Assembly (NCBI GenBank): GCA_002869895.2 | Contig: NEWP02000010.1 | Span: 144,759 to 208,758, forward strand | Direction of reading: 5' to 3' | Origin: Nitrospira sp. CG24E | Lineage (GTDB): Bacteria; Nitrospirota; Nitrospiria; Nitrospirales; Nitrospiraceae | Length of the DNA stretch: 64,000 bases | In this document: piece by piece, positions 7,489 through 16,565 of the stretch | How positions within the stretch are numbered: the first letter of the stretch is position 1 | Layout: each line of letters starts with the position of its first letter | Translations under genes and position numbers: made by a program | The notes under the pieces: model-generated | Databases searched by the model: none | What the model saw: only the letters and a program-made list of their open reading frames with translations | Told to the model about the DNA's origin: nothing

Positions 7489-8987
7489 CCCTTCCCGACA
7501 AAAATCGGATTACTCAACAGTTCGCCGCTGCCTGTGATCTCTACCCGATAAGTCAGCGGCTCCGCTGTCGGAGCGGTTGTGTCCGGCCAGTTGAGACGAA
7601 AGGGTGTCTCTCCTGAAAACTGAGCCAGCACCTCGCCGGAACGAATCACCCGCACCTTCACGGGATGGCGGCCGTCGTCGCGTGCCGTGACAGAGAGGAG
7701 GATTGTGAGATCGCGCGCCACGCCTGGATCGAGCCTATCTCCAATCGAAGCCGACTTGGTTCCACCTTGACAGACCACTCGAAACTCATCGAGCCGAAGC
7801 TGGACATGATGATCGCCCTCGCCCACTGCATAGGAATGACCGGACCGAAGCGCTTCTAGCACCCCGGCAACCGTCCGTACTTTCACCTGGACCCCCATCA
7901 CAAGACGGTGCAGATCCTTACCCTCATCGCTCAATCCATGAAACGCCAACTCTCCGATAAGCACTGGAATCGGTCGCTGCTCACTTGCAGGCAATTGCAG
8001 CAACCGGTCCCACAGTTCACCCGGCTTGATGCTTGTTCGCCCATCCTGATAGAGCCCGCCGAAACCTGTATACCCCGTCGTCATCAGCAACGCCTCAGCG
8101 TGCGGCTCCGTCTTGACTGTAACGGCTCCCAGCGGCCCTGCATCAAATTCATGAAAGTCACGCGCTTCCGACAGCGACCAAAAGACAAGCCCACCCTTCC
8201 CTTTCACATCATCGATAAAGGCCTGGTAGGGGCGATACCCCAGCTGGTCGTCGTACGAGCTGAATGCCGGGCGGCTTAGAGGCCAGGCATTCGCCACCAG
8301 CGCCACCGCCAACACGATCAGGACACAGGAGGCAAACCGTCGTAGCGATCGTCGATCGGAGGCGTACCGGCGTGGCCTCCACAGCAAGAGGGCCGGAATC
8401 ACCAATAAGATAGGCGCCCCATTGACCGCTCCGCGCCAATCGAATGTATAGGACCCAGGGTTCCCGTTAGCAGGAAGGGAACGATAGTCTTCCGGCTTGG
8501 TCAGACCGAGCACCAGTAGATTGCGTTGGGCATTGTGCATCGTCAAGTTGCGCTCGACTAACGAACCGGTCCAATAGTAATAGGGAGCGACTTCTACGCC
8601 AGGGAGGATGACCAGCTTCGGATGGCGGCTTTGTGCTGCCGCGATTTCATCCAGGTACCGTTCAATTCCATACTCCAGCACTGATGGAAAACGAACTTGC
8701 CGTTTCAAGAGGCCGGGCAGGGGCCAGAGTCCATACTCATAACGCAGCGAGAAGTTATCGGTCAAAATCAGCACATCCAGACCAAGCTGCTCGGCCCGCT
8801 GAGCCAATGCTTCAATGGTCAACTCACCGGTACTGGCAGTGCTATGGACATGGACTGTGGCCAGCAGTTGCTCACGATCATCCGGCCCCTGCGAGTGTGC
8901 AATTGAGCCAGGCAGGCATGACAACACCATTATCCATACCAGTATCAGGCGCCGCGCCTCTCCTATCTGCCAGTCTCGCCTACGCAT
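7485..8987 (-). CDS. Exported PHP-domain protein with membrane segments
   Basis: 500 residues. An N-terminal signal peptide or anchor (LILVWIMVLSCLPGSIAHSQG, about residues 15-35) is followed by a PHP phosphoesterase domain beginning TVHVHSTASTGELT, with the HxH metal motif, then LILTDNF and LPGVEVAPYYY. Near the middle are two hydrophobic stretches (APILLVIPALLLW; CVLIVLAVALVANAW). The C-terminal third contains HSYAVGEG and a beta-rich tail. PHP proteins hydrolyse phosphoesters with bound metals; the substrate here is unknown. The start codon overlaps the stop of the double glycosyltransferase gene by 8 bp (ATGCGTAG). Unlike cytoplasmic CpsB/YwqE tyrosine phosphatases of capsule loci, this one appears to act outside the cytoplasm. 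Confidence 0.8.
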   Translation of the reverse strand: MRRRDWQIGEARRLILVWIMVLSCLPGSIAHSQGPDDREQLLATVHVHSTASTGELTIEALAQRAEQLGLDVLILTDNFSLRYEYGLWPLPGLLKRQVRFPSVLEYGIERYLDEIAAAQSRHPKLVILPGVEVAPYYYWTGSLVERNLTMHNAQRNLLVLGLTKPEDYRSLPANGNPGSYTFDWRGAVNGAPILLVIPALLLWRPRRYASDRRSLRRFASCVLIVLAVALVANAWPLSRPAFSSYDDQLGYRPYQAFIDDVKGKGGLVFWSLSEARDFHEFDAGPLGAVTVKTEPHAEALLMTTGYTGFGGLYQDGRTSIKPGELWDRLLQLPASEQRPIPVLIGELAFHGLSDEGKDLHRLVMGVQVKVRTVAGVLEALRSGHSYAVGEGDHHVQLRLDEFRVVCQGGTKSASIGDRLDPGVARDLTILLSVTARDDGRHPVKVRVIRSGEVLAQFSGETPFRLNWPDTTAPTAEPLTYRVEITGSGELLSNPIFVGKG

Positions 8988-11463
8988 GAACTGTGAGCGC
9001 CTCTGTAAAGATCGATTCGATTGCCCGGACCATTGAGGCTGACCCATATCGGCTGTCCACACTGCGGCTCGCGGCAACACCTAACTGCTTGGCCCATTCC
9101 GGTCGATCAAGGAACCGGCGTAGTGCTTCCGCAAGCGCACTGGCATCCCCAGGCGACACCAGCAAACCGGTCCGCTCATGGCTGATGACGGCTGGAATAC
9201 CACCGACGCGGGAGGCAATCACCGGCAGTCCTGCTGCCATGGCTTCAATCAGCGCACGCCCCATCCCTTCATTCAGCGAAGGCAAGACGAACAGGTCCAT
9301 CCCGGCGAGACAGACGGCAATATCCTCCCTGTGGCCCAGGAGATGCACGGCATCGCGAAGGCCGGCAGACTCCGCTTGTTGCAACAAAGCATTCTGCCGA
9401 TTTCCACTCCCGATGATGACGAGATGGAGAGAGGGAAAATCTTGCTTCAACTTCGCGATCGCTGCGATCAAATATTCATGGCCCTTAATATCGGTAAGCC
9501 ACCCGACCGATCCAACGACCAGCGCATCCGATGGACAGCCAAACCAATCAGGCTGTTGTTTCCCATCAATCCTCGCCCTTCCAAACCGCTCACGATCGAT
9601 GCCGCTCGGCACCACGGCAAACCGGCCTGGATTACCGACAGAGCGATCGAGATGGTCCTGCCGTTCCGCTTCCGTCAGTGCAATCAGTCGATGCGTGATC
9701 GCACTCAACACCCGTTCGACCTGGAGAAACAGCCAGGATCGTAATGGGCCAAAATGGCCGTAGAACACATGACCGTGCGGCGTATGGACGATGACCGGCA
9801 CACCTGCCCACCAAGCAGCCACCCGCCCCACCACACCGGCCTTGGATGTATGGGTATGGACCAGTGCCGGCTGCTCCTGCCGGAACAGACGAATCAGTTG
9901 CCAAAGTGCTCGCGCATCCTTGATCGGATGAACCTCTCGAGTCAGAGAGGGAAGCAACATCCAGCGGACTGCAGCCTTCTCAAGTTGCCGACAATTCTCT
10001 TCTGTCGCTGCCTGCCCACCCTGCGCATCCCAACGCCCTGGACAGCCTGCGACCACCAGCGGCTCGAACTGTGTGCGATCATGGCTAAGTGCGGTCAACA
10101 TCGTATTCCTCGCCGATCCACCATAGTCCAGGCGCGTGATCACATGGATCACCTTCCGCGGTTTAGGAGCTCGTTCGGCATTACTGTTCGCGGCAATAGC
10201 ATGGTCCCTGTTGGACAGGTTCCCGGCAGGCCGACTCGGCGTCACTTGTCTATCCTTCGACAGACTCACAAAAAGGCGATCCAGATCGGTGGTATGAGCC
10301 ACCCAGTTATAGCGCCGCTCAACGACCTCGCGACCTTTCCTTGACAAGCGCTCTCGCTCGCCCGTTTGCTCACGAAACCGCTTCAGCAGGAATTGTAATG
10401 TCTTCGCGAGAGACGTTTCATCCGTCCCTTCCGTAACCAACAGCGGATCGACGGTACTCAACACCTCAGGAATCGCTCCAACCGGTGTGCCCATCACCGG
10501 CGTACCGCAGGCCAAGGCCTCGACCGTCACCAACCCGAATCCCTCGAGTTGCAATGTCGGCATCACGACCAAGTCGGAAGCCTGGTAGTATTTTGCCAGC
10601 TGATCCTCTGGCACGAATCCAAGCAGCTGCACTGAGTCTTCTAACCCCCTGCTTCGAATCTGTTGCTCCAATTGCGAACGAAGCCGACCCTCCCCGCCGA
10701 TCAGGAGCATCAGATTTTTCCGCTCTTCACCGAGCATCGTCATGGCTTCGAGAAGAGATTCCAACCCCATACGAGGAACAAGATTGCGCACCGTAAACAA
10801 TATTGTATGGTTCTCCGGCAGCTTCAGTTCCCGTCTAACCTCGTTTCTATCCTGTGCCGGACAAAACTTGGCCGGATCGGCTGCGCCTGGCACCACAGTG
10901 ACCTGCTTCTCTGTCATACCGTGCGTGGCCATCACCTGTTGCTTCATGAATTCGCTCAAGACGATCACATGGTGGCAGCGGCGAATCACCATCCGCTCAA
11001 TCCAACGCCGAGCACGCACGCTCAATCGACGCCTGAGCCGATCCAATGTCGTCGACGCCCGCTCTGCTCTGGTGAGATATTCCTCGTGCGCCAGCGAATG
11101 ACAGACATAGAGCCAACGGCTGACCATCCCATAACGGAATAAGATCGGACCGAGGCCGGCCAAGGATTGATGAATTAGGGCGATATCGATGGGGCAGGTC
11201 TGCCGCGTGCGATCGAATACCCGAAGGGCATTCTGCGCCGAAGACCAGACAAATGCCGGCTCGCTGGTTCGTATCACGGGATACCGCTGCTCGGTCACGT
11301 TTCCGATCGACAGAGTGGCCTCCGCAGACTCGAAGGGAGCCCGTGCGATCACACTCACGCGATGGCCCAGCTTGGCGAGCCCCAGCGCCTGCTCTCGAAG
11401 GACTCGCTCGGCGCCGCCGATCACCTGTTCTACTGTAACTTCAGCGAACAAGACGACGTTCAT
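8980..11463 (-). CDS. Fusion of two GT4 glycosyltransferases
   Basis: 827-residue protein with two complete GT-B fold family 4 glycosyltransferase units. Unit 1 (about 1-400) has the GGAERV donor-side loop and the EGFGLVTVEALACGTPV retaining-enzyme motif (E307, E315). A hydrophilic linker (about 402-436) leads into unit 2, starting KVIHVITRLDYGGSARN, with NEGMGRALIEAMAAGLPV near residue 740. No stop or frameshift lies between them. The ATG start overlaps the amidotransferase stop by 4 bp; the open frame upstream of it lies over that gene. Two consecutive sugar additions by one polypeptide is the likely role; sugars unknown. Confidence 0.9.
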   Translation of the reverse strand: MNVVLFAEVTVEQVIGGAERVLREQALGLAKLGHRVSVIARAPFESAEATLSIGNVTEQRYPVIRTSEPAFVWSSAQNALRVFDRTRQTCPIDIALIHQSLAGLGPILFRYGMVSRWLYVCHSLAHEEYLTRAERASTTLDRLRRRLSVRARRWIERMVIRRCHHVIVLSEFMKQQVMATHGMTEKQVTVVPGAADPAKFCPAQDRNEVRRELKLPENHTILFTVRNLVPRMGLESLLEAMTMLGEERKNLMLLIGGEGRLRSQLEQQIRSRGLEDSVQLLGFVPEDQLAKYYQASDLVVMPTLQLEGFGLVTVEALACGTPVMGTPVGAIPEVLSTVDPLLVTEGTDETSLAKTLQFLLKRFREQTGERERLSRKGREVVERRYNWVAHTTDLDRLFVSLSKDRQVTPSRPAGNLSNRDHAIAANSNAERAPKPRKVIHVITRLDYGGSARNTMLTALSHDRTQFEPLVVAGCPGRWDAQGGQAATEENCRQLEKAAVRWMLLPSLTREVHPIKDARALWQLIRLFRQEQPALVHTHTSKAGVVGRVAAWWAGVPVIVHTPHGHVFYGHFGPLRSWLFLQVERVLSAITHRLIALTEAERQDHLDRSVGNPGRFAVVPSGIDRERFGRARIDGKQQPDWFGCPSDALVVGSVGWLTDIKGHEYLIAAIAKLKQDFPSLHLVIIGSGNRQNALLQQAESAGLRDAVHLLGHREDIAVCLAGMDLFVLPSLNEGMGRALIEAMAAGLPVIASRVGGIPAVISHERTGLLVSPGDASALAEALRRFLDRPEWAKQLGVAASRSVDSRYGSASMVRAIESIFTEALTVHA

Positions 11464-13394
11464 ACCACGCCTACTTCCACCCGAGAGCAGGATACAGGCT
11501 GGACCATCTGCCGATGCCACAGCTCCAATACCATGAGGGCATAGAGTTGATCCGTGAAATTTCTCCGGCCACTCTGGTGTTCTGCAAGTAACCACTGCAC
11601 ATAGGCAGGATTGACATAGCCTCGCCGACGAATCATCTCGTCGGAGAGTAAGTCCCGGCTCATCTCACGGAGATCTTCCCGTAGCCATCGTGTGAGCGGC
11701 AACATGAACCCACGTTTTTTGGCATTGAGGATTCTAGTGGGCACAATACCTTCCAGTGAAGACCTCATGAATCCTTTTAATTGCCACCCCTGTAACTTTA
11801 TCACGCCTGGCAATGAACAGGCGAAAGCCAGAAGATGGTGATCGCAGAAGGGAACACGAAGTTCGAGTGAATGAGCCATACTCATTCGATCGCCCATTCG
11901 TAACAAATCGTCCGGAAGGTAGGTTTGGAGATCAACACCCATTGCACGGTCGGCCGGTTCCTGAGAGGGCCATTGGCTGAAGAGGCTACGGACATTGCGA
12001 AGCGCTCCGCTGTCGGCCACAGCAGAACAGAGCCCCTCGGCAAATAGGGGCGCGTCCCAGCCGAGAGGCCGAAACGTCGTCCAGCGAAGGTACTGCTCAT
12101 CCAACGGACGGTAGCCATCCAGCAGAAATCGTTTGATCCGGCCACGAGCATCCCCACCTCCTGAACCATCCGGCAGACGGGAGGAGGCATAGGATGCAAT
12201 CCATGAACGTATCGCAGCAGGAAGTGCGGCATAACGAGCCGCTGTACGTAGTCCAAGGTAGCGAGGATAACCTCCAAAGAGTTCGTCGCCGCCAATACCG
12301 GACAATGCAACCGTCACAGACTGCCTGGCTACCTCGGAGACCAAATATGTGGGAATAGCTGACGAGTCGGCAAATGGTTCCCCCATCCCGGCCACAACAC
12401 GAGGAAGCAGAGAAGCAGCATCGGGGCGCAGTACGGCTTCTGTATGGTCTGTCCCGAAGTGAGTCGCAAGGAACCTGGCATCCTGTATTTCATTATAGGA
12501 TTGATCTTCCGGCGCGTCGTATCCAATGGAAAACGTTTTGCTCGATCCAGGAGTCCCCTCGCGCATGCATGCCAGGATCGACGCTGAGTCCAAGCCACCA
12601 GAGAGAAATAAACCAAGCGGCACGTCACTCACCAGATGCGCTTGGACGGAATCACGAAGCACACTCAGAAATTGTGCTTGTTGATCACCCCGGGGAAGAT
12701 TGCGCTGGCACAAGGCCTCTTCCTCCGGACGGTAATAGCGCCAGAACTCCAATCGGCCTCGTGTAATCTTGAGAGCCTCTCCCGGTCGTAGTTGATAGAC
12801 GCCCTCCACAATCGTATCGGGACCTGGCACGTACAGCAACGACAGGAAATCCGCGATAGCCTGTGGACGGATCGTCCAATCCGGCAACCCCTCCAGCAAG
12901 GACGGCAGTTCAGACGAAAACAATATACGATGCTCGGCGCCCACTTGCCCTGGCTGAACGGAGTAGTACAGGGGTTTGATTCCCAGCCGGTCGCGGACCA
13001 GCAGCACGAGGTCTCGTTCTCGGTCCCAGATAGCGTAGGCAAACATGCCCCGCAACCGGTGGACCCCCTCTGCTCCCTCCTCTTCATAGAGATGCACCAG
13101 GACTTCGGTATCGCAATCGGACTGAAAGCGGTGGCCTTTTTGGATGAGTTCTGTACGAAGGTCGCGATAGTTATAGATTTCACCGTTCAAGATTGCCCAG
13201 ACAGAGCCGGTTTCGTTTCGGACCGGTTGATGACCGCCTGCCGGGTCGATCACCCGTAATCGCCGCACCCCAAGGGCCACGCCTGCATCGCGATGCGTCC
13301 CCGCCTCGTCCGGCCCACGATGGACAAGCCGATCGAGCATCCGCTCAAGCAGAGATCCATCATTGCCCCCCACAATTCCGCAAATTCCACACAT
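11460..13394 (-). CDS. asnB: Asparagine synthase-type amidotransferase (exosortase-associated type)
   Basis: 644 residues. The N-terminal class II glutaminase begins MCGICGIVGG, so Cys2 is the nucleophile; the synthase half carries the ATP P-loop LSGGLDSASIL near residue 265. The reaction releases ammonia from glutamine and forms an amide on an adenylated carboxylate. Within exopolysaccharide loci of PEP-CTERM bacteria such enzymes (amidotransferase 1 type) are thought to amidate a uronic acid or similar sugar rather than aspartate; this is context inference. Follows the small membrane protein gene by 25 bp and overlaps the next gene by 4 bp. Confidence 0.9.
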   Translation of the reverse strand: MCGICGIVGGNDGSLLERMLDRLVHRGPDEAGTHRDAGVALGVRRLRVIDPAGGHQPVRNETGSVWAILNGEIYNYRDLRTELIQKGHRFQSDCDTEVLVHLYEEEGAEGVHRLRGMFAYAIWDRERDLVLLVRDRLGIKPLYYSVQPGQVGAEHRILFSSELPSLLEGLPDWTIRPQAIADFLSLLYVPGPDTIVEGVYQLRPGEALKITRGRLEFWRYYRPEEEALCQRNLPRGDQQAQFLSVLRDSVQAHLVSDVPLGLFLSGGLDSASILACMREGTPGSSKTFSIGYDAPEDQSYNEIQDARFLATHFGTDHTEAVLRPDAASLLPRVVAGMGEPFADSSAIPTYLVSEVARQSVTVALSGIGGDELFGGYPRYLGLRTAARYAALPAAIRSWIASYASSRLPDGSGGGDARGRIKRFLLDGYRPLDEQYLRWTTFRPLGWDAPLFAEGLCSAVADSGALRNVRSLFSQWPSQEPADRAMGVDLQTYLPDDLLRMGDRMSMAHSLELRVPFCDHHLLAFACSLPGVIKLQGWQLKGFMRSSLEGIVPTRILNAKKRGFMLPLTRWLREDLREMSRDLLSDEMIRRRGYVNPAYVQWLLAEHQSGRRNFTDQLYALMVLELWHRQMVQPVSCSRVEVGVV

Positions 13395-13419
13395 GGACGG
13401 AGGACTCCAAAAGAAAGCG

Positions 13420-13674
13420 CTACCGACTCTTCTCTGTCACGACTCGCTCTCGCCGCTCATACTCGTCCCGCTCCCGTTGATGGCTGGGCGAGATATCGAG
13501 AGGCGGAACGTCGACCGGCTCATATCGGATATGTTTGGCAGACCCCACTGATGTCATCAAGGACCGCACTCCAAAGGTAGCCAATGCCGCAAGCAGACAG
13601 AGAGCGACAACCACACCCAAAAACCTGATTGACCGACGCCCCCTCCAGTGCCTGAACCAGTGGGAGCTGCTCAT
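13420..13674 (-). CDS. Small single-pass membrane protein, unknown function
   Basis: 84 residues: a basic N-terminus (HWFRHWRGRRSIRF), one transmembrane helix (about residues 18-36, FLGVVVALCLLAALATFGV), then a charged tail rich in Arg and Glu, predicted outside the membrane by the positive-inside rule. No family recognised. Accepted as a gene because its ATG overlaps the upstream methyltransferase stop by 4 bp and it fits without gap in the operon. Could be an accessory subunit of the polymerisation or amidation machinery; that is a guess. Confidence 0.65.
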   Translation of the reverse strand: MSSSHWFRHWRGRRSIRFLGVVVALCLLAALATFGVRSLMTSVGSAKHIRYEPVDVPPLDISPSHQRERDEYERRERVVTEKSR

Positions 13675-14555
13675 GACAATTCCTTCCCCCGTTGGGCAAT
13701 GAGCTCGAACGAGGGAGCCCAGACCATCCGGCCTCCTGTCACTTTATAGAGCATTTCCGCACCGGACCAGAAAGCCGTCGCGCCAATCCGCCATTTGAGG
13801 CGGCTCATCCAGGGGTTCGCCGGGGTGAGAGGCCCTCGACTCAGAACCGAGTTATGGATCGCAATGGTCTGCAATCCCACACTTTTCAGTAACAAGCGAA
13901 GCGCCAGAGGTGAGTAAAGAAAGAGGTGAAACGCCTGATCATAACGCGACCCGACCCACCTAGCCGGTGTCCGCATTGGGAGATGAAATGCCCCATTGGT
14001 TGCTCTGATTGCGACAAGGCCCGATGGCTTCAGTGCGCCTGCAACCTGCCGCAAGAGACTCCCAGGGTCCGTCACTGTTTCCAATACGTTCACGAGGGTG
14101 ATCACGTCGAACGGTTCACATTCGCCTGCCCGTTCCAAGCAATCAGAAGAGAGAATCGTCAGGTTGCGGCGAGCGGCGCGGGCAACTGCTTTCTTCGACA
14201 ACTCCAACCCATAACAGGTCCACCCTACCGACTGGCAAATCGATAAGAACGCCCCGTCTCCGCAGCCGACATCAAGCAGTCGTCCGGGAGGCTGCCGATA
14301 CAGGCTGAGTCGGTGCGCAACACTCTCAAAAACCGGCTGGCGATCCGACGATGCCTCGACCTCACCATAGGCCTCGTCGTACTCTTCACGGTAAAATTCC
14401 TCGACCATGGTCCCCAGCGGACGGGGATTCTGAAATACCAGCTCACAGCTAGGGCAACGCACATAGCGTCTGGTCGGAGTCTGAAACACATCAACCGGCA
14501 TTGCTTGACTGCCACAAGGACAGACGATCTGTTCGGTCTGTGACATCGTGACCAT
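13671..14555 (-). CDS. SAM-dependent methyltransferase with N-terminal zinc motif
   Basis: 294 residues. N-terminal cysteines C12, C14, C34 and C37 (CPC...CPSC) form a likely zinc ribbon, followed by a class I methyltransferase fold with motif I LLDVGCGDGAFL near residue 93 and LVNVLETVTDPGSLL after it. Probably methylates a sugar of the polymer or a lipid-linked intermediate. ATG at 14555 sits just after the stop of the upstream GT4 gene; an ATG three codons later is equally plausible. First residue range after the fold contains HLFLYSP, common in this methyltransferase group. Confidence 0.85.
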   Translation of the reverse strand: MVTMSQTEQIVCPCGSQAMPVDVFQTPTRRYVRCPSCELVFQNPRPLGTMVEEFYREEYDEAYGEVEASSDRQPVFESVAHRLSLYRQPPGRLLDVGCGDGAFLSICQSVGWTCYGLELSKKAVARAARRNLTILSSDCLERAGECEPFDVITLVNVLETVTDPGSLLRQVAGALKPSGLVAIRATNGAFHLPMRTPARWVGSRYDQAFHLFLYSPLALRLLLKSVGLQTIAIHNSVLSRGPLTPANPWMSRLKWRIGATAFWSGAEMLYKVTGGRMVWAPSFELIAQRGKELS

Positions 14556-14557
14556 CT

Positions 14558-15721
14558 TCAGGCTGCCAATTGTTTCCGAACAGGTGCACGCACGTCCGCG
14601 TCCTCCATCGCCGCATCAAAGATGGCCGTCGTATTCGCGACCATCTGGTCCACTGTAAAGCGCCTCCGTACCACAGTTCGCCCAGCTGCCCCCATCTTCG
14701 ACGCAGCAGTCGGATCATTGAGCACTTCTCGAATAGCCGACGCCAGCGCCTGAGAATCTCGTGCAGGAACAAGCAATCCTGTCTTGTGGTCTTCAATCAA
14801 TTCCGGGACACCGTTGACTTTCGACGCAACCACCGGACAACCCATCGCCAAGGCTTCCAACAACACAAACGGAAACCCTTCCGATAGAGAGGGCAACACG
14901 ACAACATCCGCAGCAGCTAGAATATCGGCAATGTCCTCACGGACTCCAATAAATCGGCAGGACCGCTCGACAGCAAGTTCGACTGCCAAACGATGCAGTT
15001 GGTCACGAAGCTCGCCTTCTCCCACAAACAGACAACAAAGCTGTGGCCATGTTTCAAGCAGGGACGGAAGCGCCTGCAACAGATAGCGATGCCCCTTCTG
15101 TTCCGTCAATCGCGCGATCGTGACCAACACTGGTCCCTGTATTATCTTCAACTCCTTCCTAACTTTATGGCGAACTGGCTGTGACGGAACCGCCGAAAGG
15201 TCCACGCCGTTATAGACCGTCCGAATCCGTTTCTCCGCTGCTGGGCACTCATCGATCAGGTCTAAACGATTGGCATCGGAAACGCAGATAATCCGATGGA
15301 CAAGGGGGAGCGTCAGACTCAACAAGAACCTATAGAGCCCTCGTCTGAGCGAACGGACCTCATAGTCTTTCAGCGAATTATGTACGGTCGAGATGATGAC
15401 CGGTACACCGGCCAAACGCCCCGCAATTCGCCCATAAAAATTCGCTCTGGCTCCGTGCGTTTGAAGAATCATCACCCGCTCCCGCGCAAGGAATCGCGTC
15501 AACCGCCAGAGGGCCATGGGGTTGAACAGCGGTGCCAAGTGGACGAGCTGTGTATCCACCCCCCGCTCCTTCATCCGACCTACGAACGGACCAGGCTCCG
15601 GACAGATCAGCAGTGCTCGATACCGCGCACGATCGAGACGCTCAAAGAGCAGTTCAAGATACCGTTCACCGCCTCCGTAGCCGGACGATCCTGCCAATTC
15701 TGCGAGGACGACCGGAGTCAT
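14558..15721 (-). CDS. GT4-family glycosyltransferase
   Basis: 387-residue GT-B fold glycosyltransferase. GGGERYLELLFERL near the N-terminus binds the acceptor side; the donor side carries LSEGFPFVLLEALAMGCPVVASKV with the EX7E motif. The H in LQTHGARANFYGR is typical of the group. ATG start overlaps the upstream methyltransferase stop by 4 bp and has a strong GGGGAGGAAG ribosome site, so the longer frame upstream is rejected. One of several sugar-adding enzymes of the locus; donor and acceptor unknown. Confidence 0.92.
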   Translation of the reverse strand: MTPVVLAELAGSSGYGGGERYLELLFERLDRARYRALLICPEPGPFVGRMKERGVDTQLVHLAPLFNPMALWRLTRFLARERVMILQTHGARANFYGRIAGRLAGVPVIISTVHNSLKDYEVRSLRRGLYRFLLSLTLPLVHRIICVSDANRLDLIDECPAAEKRIRTVYNGVDLSAVPSQPVRHKVRKELKIIQGPVLVTIARLTEQKGHRYLLQALPSLLETWPQLCCLFVGEGELRDQLHRLAVELAVERSCRFIGVREDIADILAAADVVVLPSLSEGFPFVLLEALAMGCPVVASKVNGVPELIEDHKTGLLVPARDSQALASAIREVLNDPTAASKMGAAGRTVVRRRFTVDQMVANTTAIFDAAMEDADVRAPVRKQLAA

Positions 15722-16560
15722 GGCTTCCTCCCCATAATCAATAAGCTCCCGCGCAAATGGGGGATCAGATAGAAGGGTACCTTTGCCCAATCGATTGCGC
15801 TCTGGCGGGCGGCCTGTTGGCAGTCCTGCGTGTCCTCGCCCAAGAAAAATCGGGAGAGGGCGATCTCAAACCCGACATGGCGCAGCATGTCTGCCAGCTC
15901 ATGCATCGCGTATTCACGGGCGTGCGGTCGCCATTCATCGTTCGGATCGTCATAGCCGGGAGGAGCCAACCGATCATTGGGCGATCGACCGATCAACAAC
16001 TTGAAGATGTTGCCGATGCGAGTGACATTCGGAGTCGTGATCACGAGATGGCCGCCTGACTTCAACAATCTGTAGGCCTCCGCTATCAGATGAAATGGCG
16101 ATGTGAGGTGTTCGACAATCTCCAAAGCAAACACAAGCTGTGCCGAATGGTCTGACAGGGGGACTTTCTCCTGGTATCCTTTGGACATAAATTGTTGTCC
16201 AGATGGATCGAGGTTGACGGTGAGAATCTCCACATCGGCATCCTGTCTCATGAACTGCACGAATTCTGGACTGGTCATCAGACCGGCGCCGAACAGGCGC
16301 ATCGCTCTCGTCGGCTCTATCCTGCGTAAAAGACGCAACAGGCTGCCTGGGAAGGGACCGAAATCCACGATTGTCTGTGGCCCATCGGGCAATCGCTGCA
16401 ATCCGCTTCTGAGCGCAACATGAAGACGATCGCGACATTTCAATGCGTGATTCATCGGCGTGGTGAAACGCGCGTCATTCACTCCAAACGTGTCGTACTG
16501 AGAAGGCTCGTACGCTCGCACCCAGCGGTCGAACTGGCTTCTGGTGAGGTCAAAACCCAT
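15718..16560 (-). CDS. SAM-dependent methyltransferase (type 11-like)
   Basis: 280 residues. Class I methyltransferase with an unusual motif I, IVDFGPFPGSLL, in place of the common DxGxGxG, then ALEIVEHLTSPFHLIAEAYRLLKSGGHLVITTPN, which is characteristic of methyltransferase type 11 enzymes. The N-terminal part (FDRWVRAYEPSQYDTFGVND) is unassigned. Starts 5 bp after the stop of the membrane transferase gene; the open frame runs 76 codons further upstream but lies over that gene. Expected to methylate a polymer sugar. Confidence 0.82.
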   Translation of the reverse strand: MGFDLTRSQFDRWVRAYEPSQYDTFGVNDARFTTPMNHALKCRDRLHVALRSGLQRLPDGPQTIVDFGPFPGSLLRLLRRIEPTRAMRLFGAGLMTSPEFVQFMRQDADVEILTVNLDPSGQQFMSKGYQEKVPLSDHSAQLVFALEIVEHLTSPFHLIAEAYRLLKSGGHLVITTPNVTRIGNIFKLLIGRSPNDRLAPPGYDDPNDEWRPHAREYAMHELADMLRHVGFEIALSRFFLGEDTQDCQQAARQSAIDWAKVPFYLIPHLRGSLLIMGRKP

Positions 16561-16565
16561 TCGAT

